From CAWGMT01 sp963823675 (GTDB lineage Bacteria; Planctomycetota; Planctomycetia; Isosphaerales; Isosphaeraceae): a stretch of 64,000 nucleotides of DNA. Both the position numbers and the translations under genes were made by a program. Positions 1 to 11,047 of this stretch are shown piece by piece. Each line of letters opens with the position of its first letter. Position 1 is the stretch's first letter. Under the pieces are notes generated by a model. That model was not told the origin of the DNA. It saw nothing but the letters and a program-made list of their open reading frames with translations, and did not search any database. Where the stretch lies: contig CAWGMT010000008.1 in assembly GCA_963823675.1 (NCBI GenBank), positions 558,001-622,000 of the forward strand. The letters run 5' to 3'.

Positions 1-144
1 TCCTGGTCAATTGCAAGCGGCTTCGCTTTCTCTCCAGTACGGCATTCGCGGCGCTCTTTGGTCTCGTGAAACGGTGCACGGGCTCGGGTAAGCAAGTCCG
101 GTTTTGCGACATGGGCCCGGATATTCTGCTGGGAGCCCAGATCA

Positions 145-1445
145 TCAATCTCGACAAAGTGGCGCCGATCGACGCCAGCGAGGCCGCGGCTCTGACTGCG
201 TTTTCCCAAGCATAGCGTTCATTCTCAGCGATCGTCGGCGTCGTTCGCCGGAGCGTTGTCGTCGTCGCGCGAGCGCGACTCGCCACGGGAGCGCGAGCGG
301 TCGTCGAACTCGTGACTTCGGCTCTGGAGCGCGTGCCGTCCGACTGGCGCGGCTGACCGTCTGGGCATCGAGAAAAACGAGCACTTCGGTTCCGGTTGGA
401 TAGGTGCCGGGAATCGGCAGGTTGAACCAGCCACTCTTCTTTTCGAGGATGCCCGGATGGATCCCGCCCGAGATCAGGAGCGTCTGCCCCAGCGGCCAGT
501 TCTTGACGGTCTGGTCGAGCCGGGTCTGGGTCGAACTCGGGAACGTCGATCGACATCTCGCTCGGGCCGATTTCTCGGGGCGCGATCACCTTGGTGCGGT
601 GGAATGAACGCACCGTGTTGATGGTCAGGTCGATCATCGCGTCGAGCGCATTGCCATCGAAATTCAGGAGCGGGCTCATCTTGAGCGTGATGTGCTCGTC
701 GATCTTGTCAACGCGAGGCTGGAAACCCAATCCCGCGGCGCTCTCGCGCTGAAGGCCGCCGGCGTAACTGCGTTCCTCGTGGGTCCGGATCGTGAGGGTC
801 TGACCGTTGATCATCTCGATCTTTTGATCGGCCAGCTTGCGGAAGCCCTGTTGAATCTGCATATTCGACAGCACGATGGCGGCATCCTCCAGACGCATCG
901 TCCAGATCTGCTGGCCCTGGGGACCGCTGCCGACGTGCGTGAGCCGGGGGAAGACGGTATAGCGCCAGCGGGTGTCGACGGCCGCCATGAACTGGATGTG
1001 AATCGAGAGCACGTCGTCGGTCGCGTTGACGAACCGTTCGACGATTTCGTCCACCTGCTTGAGCACGTCGGGTGAGTTGTACGCGCGGATCTGGGTGCGG
1101 CTGGCCGACAGAACCGCGAGCTTCTCGCCGTGCCACTCGGTGATGCCGGTTCGCTTGAAAATCCAGTCGATGATCGATTTTTCGGGCGGTGTCAACTGAT
1201 TGGTGGCTAGCCGCGTGTATCGTGAAATGTCGTAACGGCGCCATTGAAAGCCAGCCTCGGTGACCGGCGGGTTCGGTTCGTCGGGATCGACGCTCGACGC
1301 GTCGGGATCGTCGCGCCGGAGTGGACGGCTCGAGGGTTTTCTCGCGGGTATTGGACGACCGTCGCTTCTGGGACTGAGCCCACAATTTCGCGGGGACAAG
1401 CCCGCCCCAGAGCATCGACAGCATCAGGGCCGTTCGACGGTTCAT
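145..1445 (-). CDS. Exported secretin-like protein, frame broken
   Basis: The N-terminus (start at 1445) is a good signal peptide ending near AKLWA. The protein then continues in a second frame from about 1300 (DISRYTRLAT, IIDWIFKRTG, LKQVDEIVERF, LKMSPLLNFDG) and a third from about 540 (GQTLLISGGIHPG, GTEVLVFLDAQT). Stitched together it is about 400 residues. The beta-rich C-terminal part and the GQTLLISGG segment resemble the core of type II/III secretins, where a similar strand precedes the gate, but I cannot assign a specific family. The end is uncertain: one frame stops at 145, another at 225 with an Asp/Arg-rich tail. The shifts may be assembly errors, as elsewhere in this window, or real decay. 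No partner secretion genes are visible. Confidence 0.45.
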
Positions 1446-1702
1446 GCCAGAAGGCCTCCTTGCCGAGCTGGCTCGGTGTGGTGCCAGGTGTTCAAAAACA
1501 CCCTCGTGAGAATCTCAGGGATTCGGTCGAGATACATAACAGAGGTCGAAGTTTGCCTCAAGACCAAACCGCCGCCGACCGATAACTTCTCACTTCGAAT
1601 CGCTCTCGGACGAGGCCAGCCCCCCCAAACGCGAGTCCTGTGGCGACGGACGACGGGTCGGGGAACGCGAGCGGCCGCGCGTCGTCCGCCGCACACAGTA
1701 CC

Positions 1703-1891
1703 GTCCGACCCGCGGGCGCAGAGCGCGGGCGAGGCAGTGGCTAGTGGCACGTCAATCTTCGATTGACGGGTTGTTGGGCGCGGGTCTCCTGACCCCGCCC
1801 TCCGCCAGACCGTAGGTCTCCACACGTACGACCCGTCAATCGAAGATTGACGCACCACTAGTGGCTAGAAAATGTCCGACCCGCGGGCGCA
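1703..1891. repeat. Long palindromic element between direct repeats
   Basis: Two 31-base arms (1741-1771 and 1831-1861) are inverted copies with two mismatches. Each arm contains a small hairpin, CGTCAATCTTCGATTGACG or its complement. The element is bracketed by an 18-base direct repeat (1703-1720 and 1874-1891). The layout resembles a small non-autonomous insertion, but no transposase is present. Confidence 0.6.
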
Positions 1892-1994
1892 AGCGCGGGC
1901 CGGACTAACCAACTGCCAAATTGTCAAAGAGGGAGCTCGGGATTTGGGCCTGGTTCAACTGCGGGCGACACCCCCGGCATACGAGCCCGAAGCG

Positions 1995-2072
1995 CAAGCG
2001 AGTGAGTGTCTTCTTCTTCCCAAACGAGTGAGTGTCTTCTTCTTCGCAAGCGAGCGAGTGTGTTCTTCTTCC
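1995..2072. repeat. Three 26-base tandem repeats
   Basis: Three imperfect copies of a 26-base unit (core CGAGTGAGTGTCTTCTTCTTC) lie directly downstream of the stop codon of the minus-strand gene ending at 2076. There are no spacers, so it is not a CRISPR array. Nothing else codes in 1446-2075 apart from the palindromic element. Confidence 0.7.
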
Positions 2073-2075
2073 AGA

Positions 2076-3716
2076 TCAAGGACCGCAGCCGCCAGTGAGA
2101 GGCATCTTCAGAGCAGTCATGACTATCTCACCGGGCGAATAGCGTCCTGAAGTCAGCTTCTCTTCGACCATCCTCTCAATCGCCCGCCGCTCCTCTTTGC
2201 GTTGTAATCGCCTCTTCTCCCGTTTCGAGACCGTCGCCGGCAAGCTCCCCTTGCAGGCCCGATCGCTCGAGTCCGGCGTCTCTTGATCGGGATCGCCGCT
2301 TTGGGATCCCGATCCCGGGGCTTTTCCCAGTTCCGGCGTGCTGCCTTCCCCTGGCCGGTCCGCCCCGTTGTCAAGTCCCGAAAGAGCGCCGGAATTTGCC
2401 GTAACTTGGGTAGGCTCTTGTGCTTCCACGATGCTCGTGGTTTCACCAAGATTGGCTTCGCTCGGCGCATTCTCGTCGATTTCGCCCATCCCACTGAGCT
2501 CATCCCCGTGCTGCTCCACCCCGTCCGGATCGATCGCGTCCGTGCGCTCGAGACGATCGCCGAATCCGTCTCCCGACCCGAACGACTCATCAACCCGGAG
2601 CTCCGACGCATCCCACGCGTGGGCCGCGCGTCCTCTGTCTTCTGACCTTTCGTATTCCGTTCCGTACGGCCCCACGCCACTGGCCCCGCCCGACCCGCCG
2701 CTCTTTCTGGCCTGGTGCTTGCGATAGTTGGCCATTCCCCGGAACAGGGCGTTGGTGCATTTGATCAGATAGTTGCGCAGCGACTCGCCTTCGGGGCTGG
2801 GATCGAAGCTGAGCCTGGCGAAGGTTCGCTCCGCCTGGGCGTCCGCGTTCTCCTCGTGCACTTCCAGCTTCGCGTTCAAGCGCTCGATGTTTTGATCGGC
2901 CAGGGCTACCAGCATCTGTTTCCACTCCTCTTTCTCCCTGGTGCCGAACAGATCGGGCCAGCGCTCGCGCACGGCTTTCCCGTAGCGGCTGCGCTGCTCA
3001 TCCTCCATGTCGCTTTTGAGGTCGTGAAACTCGCTCTTGCCGGCTGGCCCCAGGGCATGGCTGGCCACGAAAATCGTGGCGACGCGCCGATCTTGGTTGG
3101 CCTCGACCGGCTGACGCCCCAGCAGGCGAATGGCCTTGAGCCGATCGTGTGATTGCCAGAATCCCGTCGACTCGAGTTGTGCGCGCAACGCCTGCCACTC
3201 TTCCCGCAGCAAGCAGCACCCCGCCGCACTCCTTTCCAGGATTTTCACCAGCGCCGCGGGGTCATCAGGATTGACGGCCTGTCCGTTCCAGGATGTGTTC
3301 TTCTTGCCGGAAGAAAACGTTGGGTTCCCATAGAGCGATGTAGGCCCGGCGGGATCGAAGAATAACTGCTTCCGGATCGTCTCAGCTTCACTGGCTTCGT
3401 CTTCGTCCGCATTCTCGATCAGCATTGTGCACCGCTCGACACGGGCACGTTCGGCTCGATCGAGCTCGAACGAGAGGCAAACGTTACGGTAAACGAGATA
3501 CTCTTCGACGTCATTTTGCGCGTCGCCGATCGCCATCCACTTCCGCAATCGCTCTTCGAAGGCACACGACTCCTCGCGCAGCAGCGCCAGCTTCCGCGAG
3601 CGATTCCCGTGCTTGAGTGAGTTCATGGATGAGATCGCACGCCCATGCGGTGACCTGGGGCCGGTTGATTTACTGCTATTGCGCTGATTGGCCGCGATTT
3701 GAGCGGGAGAAGCCAT
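2076..3716 (-). CDS. Hypothetical protein, planctomycete family
   Basis: The protein has 546 residues. The start at 3716 is chosen because GGAG lies 8 bases upstream and the conserved N-terminal block (QIAANQRNSSKSTGPRSPHG, then SSMNSLKHG) begins there. A longer frame to 3863 has no family support. I recognise the N-terminal block as recurring in many planctomycete and acidobacterial hypothetical proteins. The middle is helical and charged. The C-terminal third is a low-complexity Asp/Glu/Gly/Ser tail, followed by a basic patch (KREKRRLQRKEERRAIERM) that could bind nucleic acid. No catalytic motif or membrane segment is visible. It stands alone, and the function is unknown. Confidence 0.8.
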   Translation of the reverse strand: MASPAQIAANQRNSSKSTGPRSPHGRAISSMNSLKHGNRSRKLALLREESCAFEERLRKWMAIGDAQNDVEEYLVYRNVCLSFELDRAERARVERCTMLIENADEDEASEAETIRKQLFFDPAGPTSLYGNPTFSSGKKNTSWNGQAVNPDDPAALVKILERSAAGCCLLREEWQALRAQLESTGFWQSHDRLKAIRLLGRQPVEANQDRRVATIFVASHALGPAGKSEFHDLKSDMEDEQRSRYGKAVRERWPDLFGTREKEEWKQMLVALADQNIERLNAKLEVHEENADAQAERTFARLSFDPSPEGESLRNYLIKCTNALFRGMANYRKHQARKSGGSGGASGVGPYGTEYERSEDRGRAAHAWDASELRVDESFGSGDGFGDRLERTDAIDPDGVEQHGDELSGMGEIDENAPSEANLGETTSIVEAQEPTQVTANSGALSGLDNGADRPGEGSTPELGKAPGSGSQSGDPDQETPDSSDRACKGSLPATVSKREKRRLQRKEERRAIERMVEEKLTSGRYSPGEIVMTALKMPLTGGCGP

Positions 3717-4735
3717 GAGATGATCTCCGTTTTCATGGTGCATACGCCGAGTGGGCAATGTACGTCGATTGCAACAACGCGGCGGCCCTATCCATATGAT
3801 ATCCACTTCTCGCAAATAAGTTGCGTAAATGCGCAAGTTTCCCCGATTTCGCAATCGACACAATCGGTCAGCCTGGAAAAACCGGTACTCCTTAGGAACT
3901 TCGAGCTTTCACCGATCGCACGGAGATCGGGATATTCGATCCGACGGACTAACCACGAAACAGACGAAATACACGAAAATCAGATCATCGTGATCGGTCG
4001 GCCGAAGCAGTGGCGGCGGAACCGATCTGCATGTACGAATCAGATTCCTCCCCTTTCGTGTATTTCGTAATTTTCGTGGTTCAGAATCCGGATTACCTCG
4101 CTGGCCATCTGGCTGCTGCCTGGCCGCACTGTCTTCAGCGGTGCTATCTTCGGCTAAGGTGACCTCGCCGGTGATCGCGTCCGCTGCTGTCTTGATGGCC
4201 GCCAATGCGCGTGGTGAAGGTAATCGACGTGAGTTCCGCGACTCCCCTGCAACCTCGCCGACGCACTGAAAGAATTCCGCTCGAAGGGCCTGACCACTGG
4301 ATCAAGCTTCTTGACGGATGTGCTCCGTGATTTGGGACAACTGCGGAGTGCTCGACCGTGCATCACGATCAGATCAATCGCCCGCGGCATCGCGGGCTTT
4401 GCGGTCACGTCACCCGTGGCGAAGTGTCACTGAGATCAGGTCGAATGTACACAAAGCACCAAGCTTGACAGATCCTGCCAGGTGTTCCCACTGCACGGAA
4501 GACCGGTTGATTGCACGTTCCGAGCCACAAGTGCCACTCGTGTGTCGGACCGAGCCGCCGCCCGGCTTGTTGGGCTTGCTTCCAATTCGACGGAGTGAGA
4601 AACTGCCGCCGACATTCGACCCACGATTGTGCTCGCTACTATTTGCGCAGCTTCCGGCCGACCACTCGACTTGCCCCCAAGGCCGAGCCGGACCGGTCCT
4701 GAGTTGTGGTAACACTGACCCCCAGGGCCCGTCAC
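3717..4735. other. Gap without a supported gene
   Basis: Apart from the palindromic pair at 3951-4081, no frame here has a plausible start, ribosome site and protein-like composition. Short frames around 4150-4790 on both strands look like noise or old decay. Confidence 0.5.
3951..4081. repeat. Palindromic ACCACGAA repeat pair
   Basis: The left arm (3951-3980) reads AACCACGAA, then two further ACGAA words at a nine-base period. The right arm (4054-4081) is its inverted copy. The spacer is about 75 bases. It belongs to the same architecture as the pairs at 25434-25527 and 25641-25784. Confidence 0.7.
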
Positions 4736-5835
4736 ATGCCTGCTCACCACGGCCTCGTCGCATGGATCGTCGTCCTGACCGCACTTGCCAGTGACGCCGC
4801 CGCGGGGCAAGAGACCGACACGCTTCCGCCGGTGCCGACCGGCTATCTGCTGGTGACTCAACGAGGATGCGGCATCGAGGCGATTCAACTTCCTACGCTA
4901 CAGAGGAAGATCGTTCGGCCGCCAGCGCTCAAGAATCGCCAGGACTGGCCCACGGACCACGCCATGAGCGGACCAGATTCCGCGGGGCGAATCGCCTATA
5001 TCGAAGACCATTTCTTCGTCGCGCACGAAACGGACAGGCGGCACCTTCTCAAGACGATCCGGCTTGACGGCACAGATGACACTGCGCTCTTCTCGCGCCC
5101 GGCTCCGCGATGTGGTCGACATCAGCAATCGGGAATGGGCAGATCGGCCGGCACCTAGCTTTGTCGCCGGTCGGTGGCCGAGTCGCGTTGCACACCGACC
5201 TCACCGGTGTCCAAATGCCGAATGCCCTCTTGGACGTCGGTTCGATCGAGATCTGGAGCATCGATCGCAAGCAAAGCGTCAAACGAGCCGTCAATGCGAT
5301 CGACTATCCGCTGGCATGGTTTCCCGATGGAAAGCGACTTGCTTATGTGAAACTCGCTGATCCCAGGGCGGGTGCTGGTCGCCGGGACGAGACTTTTGCG
5401 AGGAAGTTCCGGAACTGGGAGAAGATTCCGTCCGTCTATGTCTGGGATGTCGATGCCGGCACCGAGACATTTCTGCATGTCGGGTCGGCGCCCGTCGTTT
5501 CCCAGGACGGCCGATTCGTTCTGATCAGCGAGTATGACCATGCCTGGGCACACGTGCGCGTTGACGTCGCGACCGGTGAATCCACAAGTGTGATTTATCA
5601 CGGAAGCAACAAAGCAGGTGCTTCCGTCATCGCCAGCCCGGCGCAAGACATCGTGTTGGCATCAGATATGATCTACAAGAGGAAGCGGGGACTCTTCAGG
5701 CTATTCGAAGTGCCAGAACGCATTGTGACATTCGGACTGGCAAGGCTAAATACAGAAGATTTCCGAACACTCCTCACTGTTGAGTATGCCAACGTGGTCA
5801 GTTTCGGGCAGGTCAGCGAAAAGCGAGAACGTTGA
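4736..5835 (+). CDS. Exported TolB/WD40-like propeller, frameshifted
   Basis: The start at 4736 follows AGGG and opens a signal peptide (VAWIVVLTALASDAAAG). The first frame runs to about 5095. The reading then passes through a short segment (RDVVDISNREW) into the frame used from about 5150 to 5835 (HLALSPVGGRVALHTDL, PLAWFPDGKRLAYVKLAD, PVVSQDGRFVLISEYD). The SPVGGR, FPDGKRLAY and SQDGRFVL strands are the pattern of periplasmic TolB-type beta-propellers. Joined, it would be about 365 residues, about one propeller. The substrate is unknown and no partner gene is adjacent. The shifts lie within 60 bases of each other, so a local assembly error is likely. Confidence 0.55.
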
Positions 5836-6118
5836 ACGTCAATTCAACTGGTGGGCCTCCTAGTGTTCGGTAAAGTTCCGCCAGAACAGCCAGTCTCTGG
5901 GGGATCGCCGTCCGCAGCCCGACCGCGACGCCTCAGCCATTTAGCACGCGCGCACAGAGCAACTGCCTCACCATCGTTCGATATCGGTTTACTCATACGG
6001 CTTCGCCGTAGTAAAATGATGCATGGCGGCGCAGGGCAGTTCTCTCTTGGGCGCGGACGCGACTTCCCCGCCGTCGTCCGACAATGGTTTCGGTGCAATC
6101 TCACGGAGGAACCTGGAC

Positions 6119-6544
6119 ATGGGCGCCATTGCAGACGGAATTGTGGCATACGCGCAACCGTTGCTCGATCAGACCGATGGTTCTCAGGCCCAGTTGAACA
6201 AGGCGTTCGCGATTACCCAATTCTGCTATAACCTCGCGCTGGTATCCGATGAAAAGCGAGAGGCGGAGCTCAGCGAAATGCGGGCAACTCTCGAAATGGG
6301 TGACGCCGAATTCGACGCATTTCGGCGTTCCATCGTCGTGCCCATGATCGAGCGACACCGGCAAATGTTCCCGCTGATGCACAATCGGGTCTCCGCTGAC
6401 CCTCGGCAAAGTGCCCCCCCGCTGCGGGCGCAGCCGAGAGCAACGGAGTCCCGCGAAGCGTACCCTGGAACTGACCCCTACGCACCGTGTCCGTGTAACA
6501 GCGGTGAAAAATATAAGTTCTGCTGCCGCAGCAGGAGCCGCTGA
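6119..6544 (+). CDS. SEC-C motif protein
   Basis: The product has 141 residues. The start at 6119 is preferred over the upstream ATG at 6023 because GGAGGA lies just upstream. The N-terminal two thirds is helical and acidic. The C-terminus carries a complete SEC-C zinc motif (CPCNSGEKYKFCC), the metal-binding tail first known from SecA that also occurs in many small bacterial proteins. The role here is unknown, since no Sec gene lies nearby. Zinc binding through the Cys residues is expected from the family. Confidence 0.8.
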   Translation: MGAIADGIVAYAQPLLDQTDGSQAQLNKAFAITQFCYNLALVSDEKREAELSEMRATLEMGDAEFDAFRRSIVVPMIERHRQMFPLMHNRVSADPRQSAPPLRAQPRATESREAYPGTDPYAPCPCNSGEKYKFCCRSRSR

Positions 6545-6978
6545 TACTCCGCCGGGCGCCCGGACCGCTGACTTTGACTCAGAACGTCACGGGTTCAGCC
6601 CTGGTTCCATGTCTTTTCCTCCACTCAGGCGAATCGCGTCCAGAGCGGCGACGGGAACGCCGACTGATACAGGACCCAACACTCGCGCGGCGAACTGGGG
6701 GCGCCAGTGCGTCGTATGAGGTCGATCGCGCGGAGCTGAGTTGTGACGAGAACCAGCATATGGCGCGCGGCGCTGGCTTAACCCGCGCTGAGTCGCGCGG
6801 CGGTGACCAACAGAGTCGTTGCCGACGGGATCTGGAACAGCTAAGGTAACTACCAGACAAGAAGCGGCTCCGCGGATCTCCCTGGGTGGCAGCCAGTCGG
6901 GGCCGGTCCGGGAGGTGCATTTCGCGGCAAGCAGGCGTTGGAAGCTGCCGATTCCCGGAACCGAGAACCCACATCTTG
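6545..6978. other. Gap without a supported gene
   Basis: Only shadow frames are present. It probably holds the promoter of the downstream TPM-PspA-AAA cassette, but I see no convincing -35/-10 pair. Confidence 0.4.
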
Positions 6979-9933
6979 ATGATTCGCATGACGACCATGT
7001 CCAGGTTCATGAGACTTTCGACCATCGCCGCGGCAGCGTGCCTGGTGACCGCGGCACGAGGCGCAGAGCGCACGCCCTATCCGGCCTTTACCGGCGACCG
7101 CGTCTACGTCGCCGGGGTTTCCGACCGCTTCGATGGCCTGACCGACCAGATCAAACGGCTGGAAAAAACGTCGCCCCAGACCTATTACGTCGCCGTGGTC
7201 AAGTCCTTCGGCGACGGCCAGCACGCCGCGCAACACTATGCCGACGAGCTCTTCCGGATCTGGCGCAGCGAAGCTTCGCGGCGCGGCCTCAAACTCGATC
7301 CCGACCGGTCGGTTATCGTGGCTGTCGCGCTGGCAGACCGCAAGATCGGCGTGCATGCCGGTTTGACGCTCAGAGAGAAGCTCGGAGTGGACTCCGCGAC
7401 CCTCAGCCGCGAGCTGATCCCGGCCAACTTCAACCCGCTGGCGAAACAGGAGAAATATCCCGAAGCGATCTCGGCGCTCTTGAACGGAATCAACGACTGG
7501 ATCGCCGCCAAGGATCGAGCCACTTCGCGGACGACCGCAGAGGCGCCGATGCCGGCGCCGGCACCTAATCCTCCCCCCTCCTCGACCAAAACGACGCTCC
7601 GTCCCAGCGTCGTGGCGCCGGGCCGGTGGCGACGGTTCAACCCGTCGCCGCGTCCACCGGGACGCACGTGGCGATCGGTCTGGGGCTGGCGGCAGCCGCA
7701 ATCGTTCTGCTTCTGCTCGGTGCGGTCTGGTGGAAGCAACGCCGCGAACGGACGAACGTCGGGCGCCAGCTCAAGGAATTCCGGTCCAGGTCGGTCCACG
7801 TCATGGACCGGCTTGACGGCCTCAAGGAAAGGCTCAAGCTTCTGCCGGTGGAGGACCCCGATTTCCGTGAGCCGATGACCGGCGAGACCCGCGCGTTTCA
7901 CGACAAGATCCAGGCGAGGGTCGCCAAGCTCTGGGACCGTTGGCTCGAGATCATGAACCAGCTCGACAAAGCCCAGAAGCTGACGTCGAAGATCGGCTCG
8001 CCGTTCGACCAGAAAAAGGTTCACGAAGCGGCGAAGCTGCTGGGATCCCAGGGGCTCTTCGAGGAGATGGAGGGCGAGGCACAGGATTGCGCGCTTGACC
8101 TCGACAAGCTCAACGCCGCGCATGAGGACGCCCGCTCGATCCTGGAGGCGATCGTGGCCGGCCAGCCCAAGATCGACGCTCAACTCGACGCGGCCCGCAA
8201 GGTCAACCTGCCCACGGCGGTTTATCGAGACGAGCACGCGGCGATCGGCTCCTGCACGGACCAGGCCAGGGCAAGCTTGACGGCCGATCCGATCGGGACC
8301 AAGACCACGCTGGAACAGGTAAGATCTCGAGCCGAGGCGCTGCTCGCGCGGATCGAGCGCGTGGTCAGTTTGTCCGGGGATGCCCAGAAGACCAAAGCAA
8401 GCCTCGAAACGGTCAAGCGCCAGCTTGCCGGACAGCGGGCCGAGGGCCTGGCACTCGCGGAGGAGGGAGGCAACCCGGACGAATTCTTGACCCAGGCTGC
8501 CCAGGCCCATTCCGAGACCATCGCTGCCCTTGGCGCCGACGATCCCGATCTTGGCGCAGAAGCTGGAATCAGCACGGGCCCTGGTCAAGCAGGCTGAGAA
8601 TACGATCGAAGCGGTCAAGAAAGCCAAGGCATTTTGCATCTTGCAGCAGGCCGGGCGGGCGCGGGAGACCGAGCGGTTGCGGGCAGCGCTGCCGCAGGCC
8701 GAGTTGTATCAGCAGCAGCTCGAGCGTGAGTTCGCGCGCAATTCGTGGCAAGCCGTGGCTCGCAATCTCGACCAGACGCGTGGCCTACTGGCGACATTCG
8801 ACCGACTCGCGGCCGAGGCTGCGTCGGCCGCGTCCAACACCTCTCAGAAGTACCTTGGCGCGGCGAAGATGTACGAGCAGCTTGGCCAGCAACAGCAGAT
8901 CGTGCTGCGGCTGATGTCGGGGCTGGGCGAACAGATCAACGCACTCCTGGCGGCGCGGAGCGAATGCCAGAAGAAGCGCCGCGAGCTCGATTCGGTGGCG
9001 AGCCGGGTCGAGCAATTTCTGCGCCAGAACGCCGGGATTGTCGGGGACATGGCCCGGCAGAGTTTTGCGGCGGCCACCAGGTCGCTGGCGGCGGACCTTT
9101 CGAGCTTCGACGTCGCCCGGCCGGACTGGCCGGCCGTGCGGCAGGCGCTGGTCCAGGCCGGCGAGGAGTTCGCGATCGCACAATCGCATGCCGAGACCGA
9201 CGTCCGTACTCACGAAGAGCTCAAGAACGAGTTCAGTCAGGCCCGACAGCGGGCCGATCGCGTCTACGCCCTCCTGGCCGGTCATCGAGAAGACCGGCTC
9301 GCCGCCAACCAGCATTATCAGGCCGCCTCCGATGTGCTCGACCAGGTGAGCCTCGATCTGAACGCGCCTCGGGGCGAATCGACGCGTTTGCTCGAGCAGG
9401 TGCGGGGAGCCGCTGCCGATCTGGAGCAGGCCGAACAGATGGCTCGAGAAGACATCCGCCTGGCCGGACAGGCCATGGCCGAGCTGGCGGAAGCCAGGCG
9501 CGCCATCCAGCAGTCGCAATCGTATTTCGCGATGGGCGTCTCGGTCAACGCTTCGGCCGCCCAAGCCGAGCTCTTGCAGGCCGAGCAGCTTCTCGATGCT
9601 CAGGACTATGAAGAGGCGATCCGCCGCGGCGGGGCAGCCATCCAGGCGATGCGTCAAGCGCAGAACTTCGCCGCCCAAGAGGCGCAGCGACGGCAGATGG
9701 AGCAAGAGGCCGAGCTCAGACGCCAGGGCGCCTATAATCAAAGGCCCGGCATCAGCACAGGTGCCATCGCGGCGGGGGCCGCCGCCGCGGTCATCCTCAA
9801 TCAGTTGAGCCAGGGCGCCGCGGCGCCGCCACCTGATCCGGTGATGAGCTCGCCGGTGCCGGACACCAGCTCCGACGAGCCGGCGGCCGCGGAGGGCTCC
9901 TGGTCGAGCGACGCCGGCGAGGGCAGTTGGTAA
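6979..9933 (+). CDS. TPM-domain, coiled-coil membrane protein (two frameshifts)
   Basis: Joined across shifts near 7620 and 8540, this is about 984 residues. The order is: signal peptide (FMRLSTIAAAACLVTAARGA); a TPM domain of about 140 residues (YVAVVKSFGDG, DRSVIVAVALADRKIGVHAG); a Pro-rich linker; a transmembrane helix (VAIGLGLAAAAIVLLLLG); about 600 residues of Gln/Glu/Ala-rich coiled coil; a second hydrophobic stretch near the end; and a Ser/Gly/Trp tail (EGSWSSDAGEGSW) as in many TPM proteins. TPM (Psb32/YgcG) domains sit outside the membrane. The coiled coil should therefore be cytoplasmic, facing the PspA made by the next gene, 82 bases downstream. The two shifts compensate each other, which fits one base lost and one gained in assembly. 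The start is one of several in-frame ATGs (6979, 6988, 6997). Confidence 0.75.
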
Positions 9934-10015
9934 GGGACAAATCGTGGAATCCCAGAACGACTTCGGTTAGCATACTTCTCTCTTTCCTCCATTTGACCGG
10001 GAAGCGGGTATCCCC

Positions 10016-10783
10016 ATGATTCTAGGCAAGATCTGGAAAGCCATCGCTGCACAGTTCAACAAGCTGGCCAACGCGATCCGGGGCGTCAACCCGATCGCCG
10101 AGATGCAATACGAATACGACCGATCGGTCGAACAGCTCAAGGACGGGCGCGAAGGTCTGGCTCAGTACCGGGCGCTGGTCGAGCGCGTGCTGCGGCAGGT
10201 CAACGGCCAGAAGAAACAGGTGGCCATGCACGAGGCGAAGATCAAAGCCTACCTGCAAGCTGGCGATCGTGAGACGGCCGCCAGGCTGGCTCTCGATCTG
10301 AAGCGTGCCAGGGACGAGCTCGCCGAGAACGAAAAGCAACTGGCCATCCACGAACAGGCCTACCAGAACAACCTGCTCAAGATCCAGCACGCCGTCAAGA
10401 AGCTGGACGATGTCAGGCACAAGATCGCCAAGTACGACGCCGAGCTCAAGATGAGCCGCGCCGAGTCGGAGATGGCCCAGCTCGCCACTCAGTTCAATTT
10501 CCAGGTAACCGGCGACTTCGGTCAGGCCGAGCAAGTCATTCAAGATCAGATCGATCGCAACCGGGCGAGGGTTCGGGTCGCGGCCGATATGTCGGGCGAG
10601 GGTGTCGAAGAGATCCAGCGCGACATCGCCGTCGAGAAGACGATGGCCGAGGACGCGCTGCGCGAGTTCGAGAAGGAACAGGGGCTGGCGACCCCGGAAA
10701 CCACCAGGACCGCACCGGTGACCAAGGAGCTCGGACCGGCCGCAACCAAGACGCTCGCGCCGGTGCCCGAACTGGGGAGCTAA
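10016..10783 (+). CDS. pspA: PspA/IM30 family protein
   Basis: The protein has 255 residues and is almost entirely helical. The N-terminal helix (MILGKIWKAIAAQFNKLANA) is amphipathic. The conserved segment with NPIAEMQYEYDRSVEQL follows, then long Lys/Glu/Ala coiled-coil helices. This is the PspA/Vipp1 fold, now placed in the ESCRT-III superfamily. Such proteins form rods or rings on the inner membrane and limit proton leakage. The C-terminal 30 residues are Pro/Thr/Ala-rich and look disordered. The gene sits between a TPM-domain membrane protein and an AAA+ ATPase on the same strand. No PspF or PspBC regulator is present, so control differs from the enterobacterial system. Confidence 0.9.
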   Translation: MILGKIWKAIAAQFNKLANAIRGVNPIAEMQYEYDRSVEQLKDGREGLAQYRALVERVLRQVNGQKKQVAMHEAKIKAYLQAGDRETAARLALDLKRARDELAENEKQLAIHEQAYQNNLLKIQHAVKKLDDVRHKIAKYDAELKMSRAESEMAQLATQFNFQVTGDFGQAEQVIQDQIDRNRARVRVAADMSGEGVEEIQRDIAVEKTMAEDALREFEKEQGLATPETTRTAPVTKELGPAATKTLAPVPELGS

Positions 10784-10849
10784 AAGGTGACTTCGCGCGT
10801 AACACCACCGCGCACTCGCGGAGAGATTGACGCGATTGCCCAACGGAAA

Positions 10850-10965
10850 GCCCCCTCACCCGGCCTTCGGCCACCCTCTCCCCGACGGGGCGAGGGGAAC
10901 AAAAAACCGCGGTGCTTTCCCAATTTCCCCTCGCCCCGCCGGGGAGAGGGTTAGGGTGAGGGGGT
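10850..10965. repeat. Palindromic CCCCTCACCC / GGGTGAGGGG repeat
   Basis: Arms at about 10850-10897 and 10926-10965 are inverted copies built from CCCTCTCCCC...GGGGCGAGGGG. I recognise this palindrome as a common intergenic repeat in many bacterial genomes. It lies between pspA and the AAA gene and could form a strong RNA hairpin inside the proposed transcript. Confidence 0.8.
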
Positions 10966-11047
10966 CCGCGTGGTGTTGTTGAGCGAGAATCTCGCTGAAA
11001 GGCTCCCCGAAAGTCGGGGGCCTTGGGCACCAGAACAAGGAGAGATC

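Noticed and set aside
1995..2072. Possible CRISPR array
   Set aside because: The three 26-base units are contiguous without unique spacers and no cas gene is present.
7236..8639. Minus-strand frame of 467 residues over the TPM gene
   Set aside because: It is a shadow of the coiled-coil coding region. The plus-strand reading has a signal peptide, a TPM domain and a transmembrane helix.
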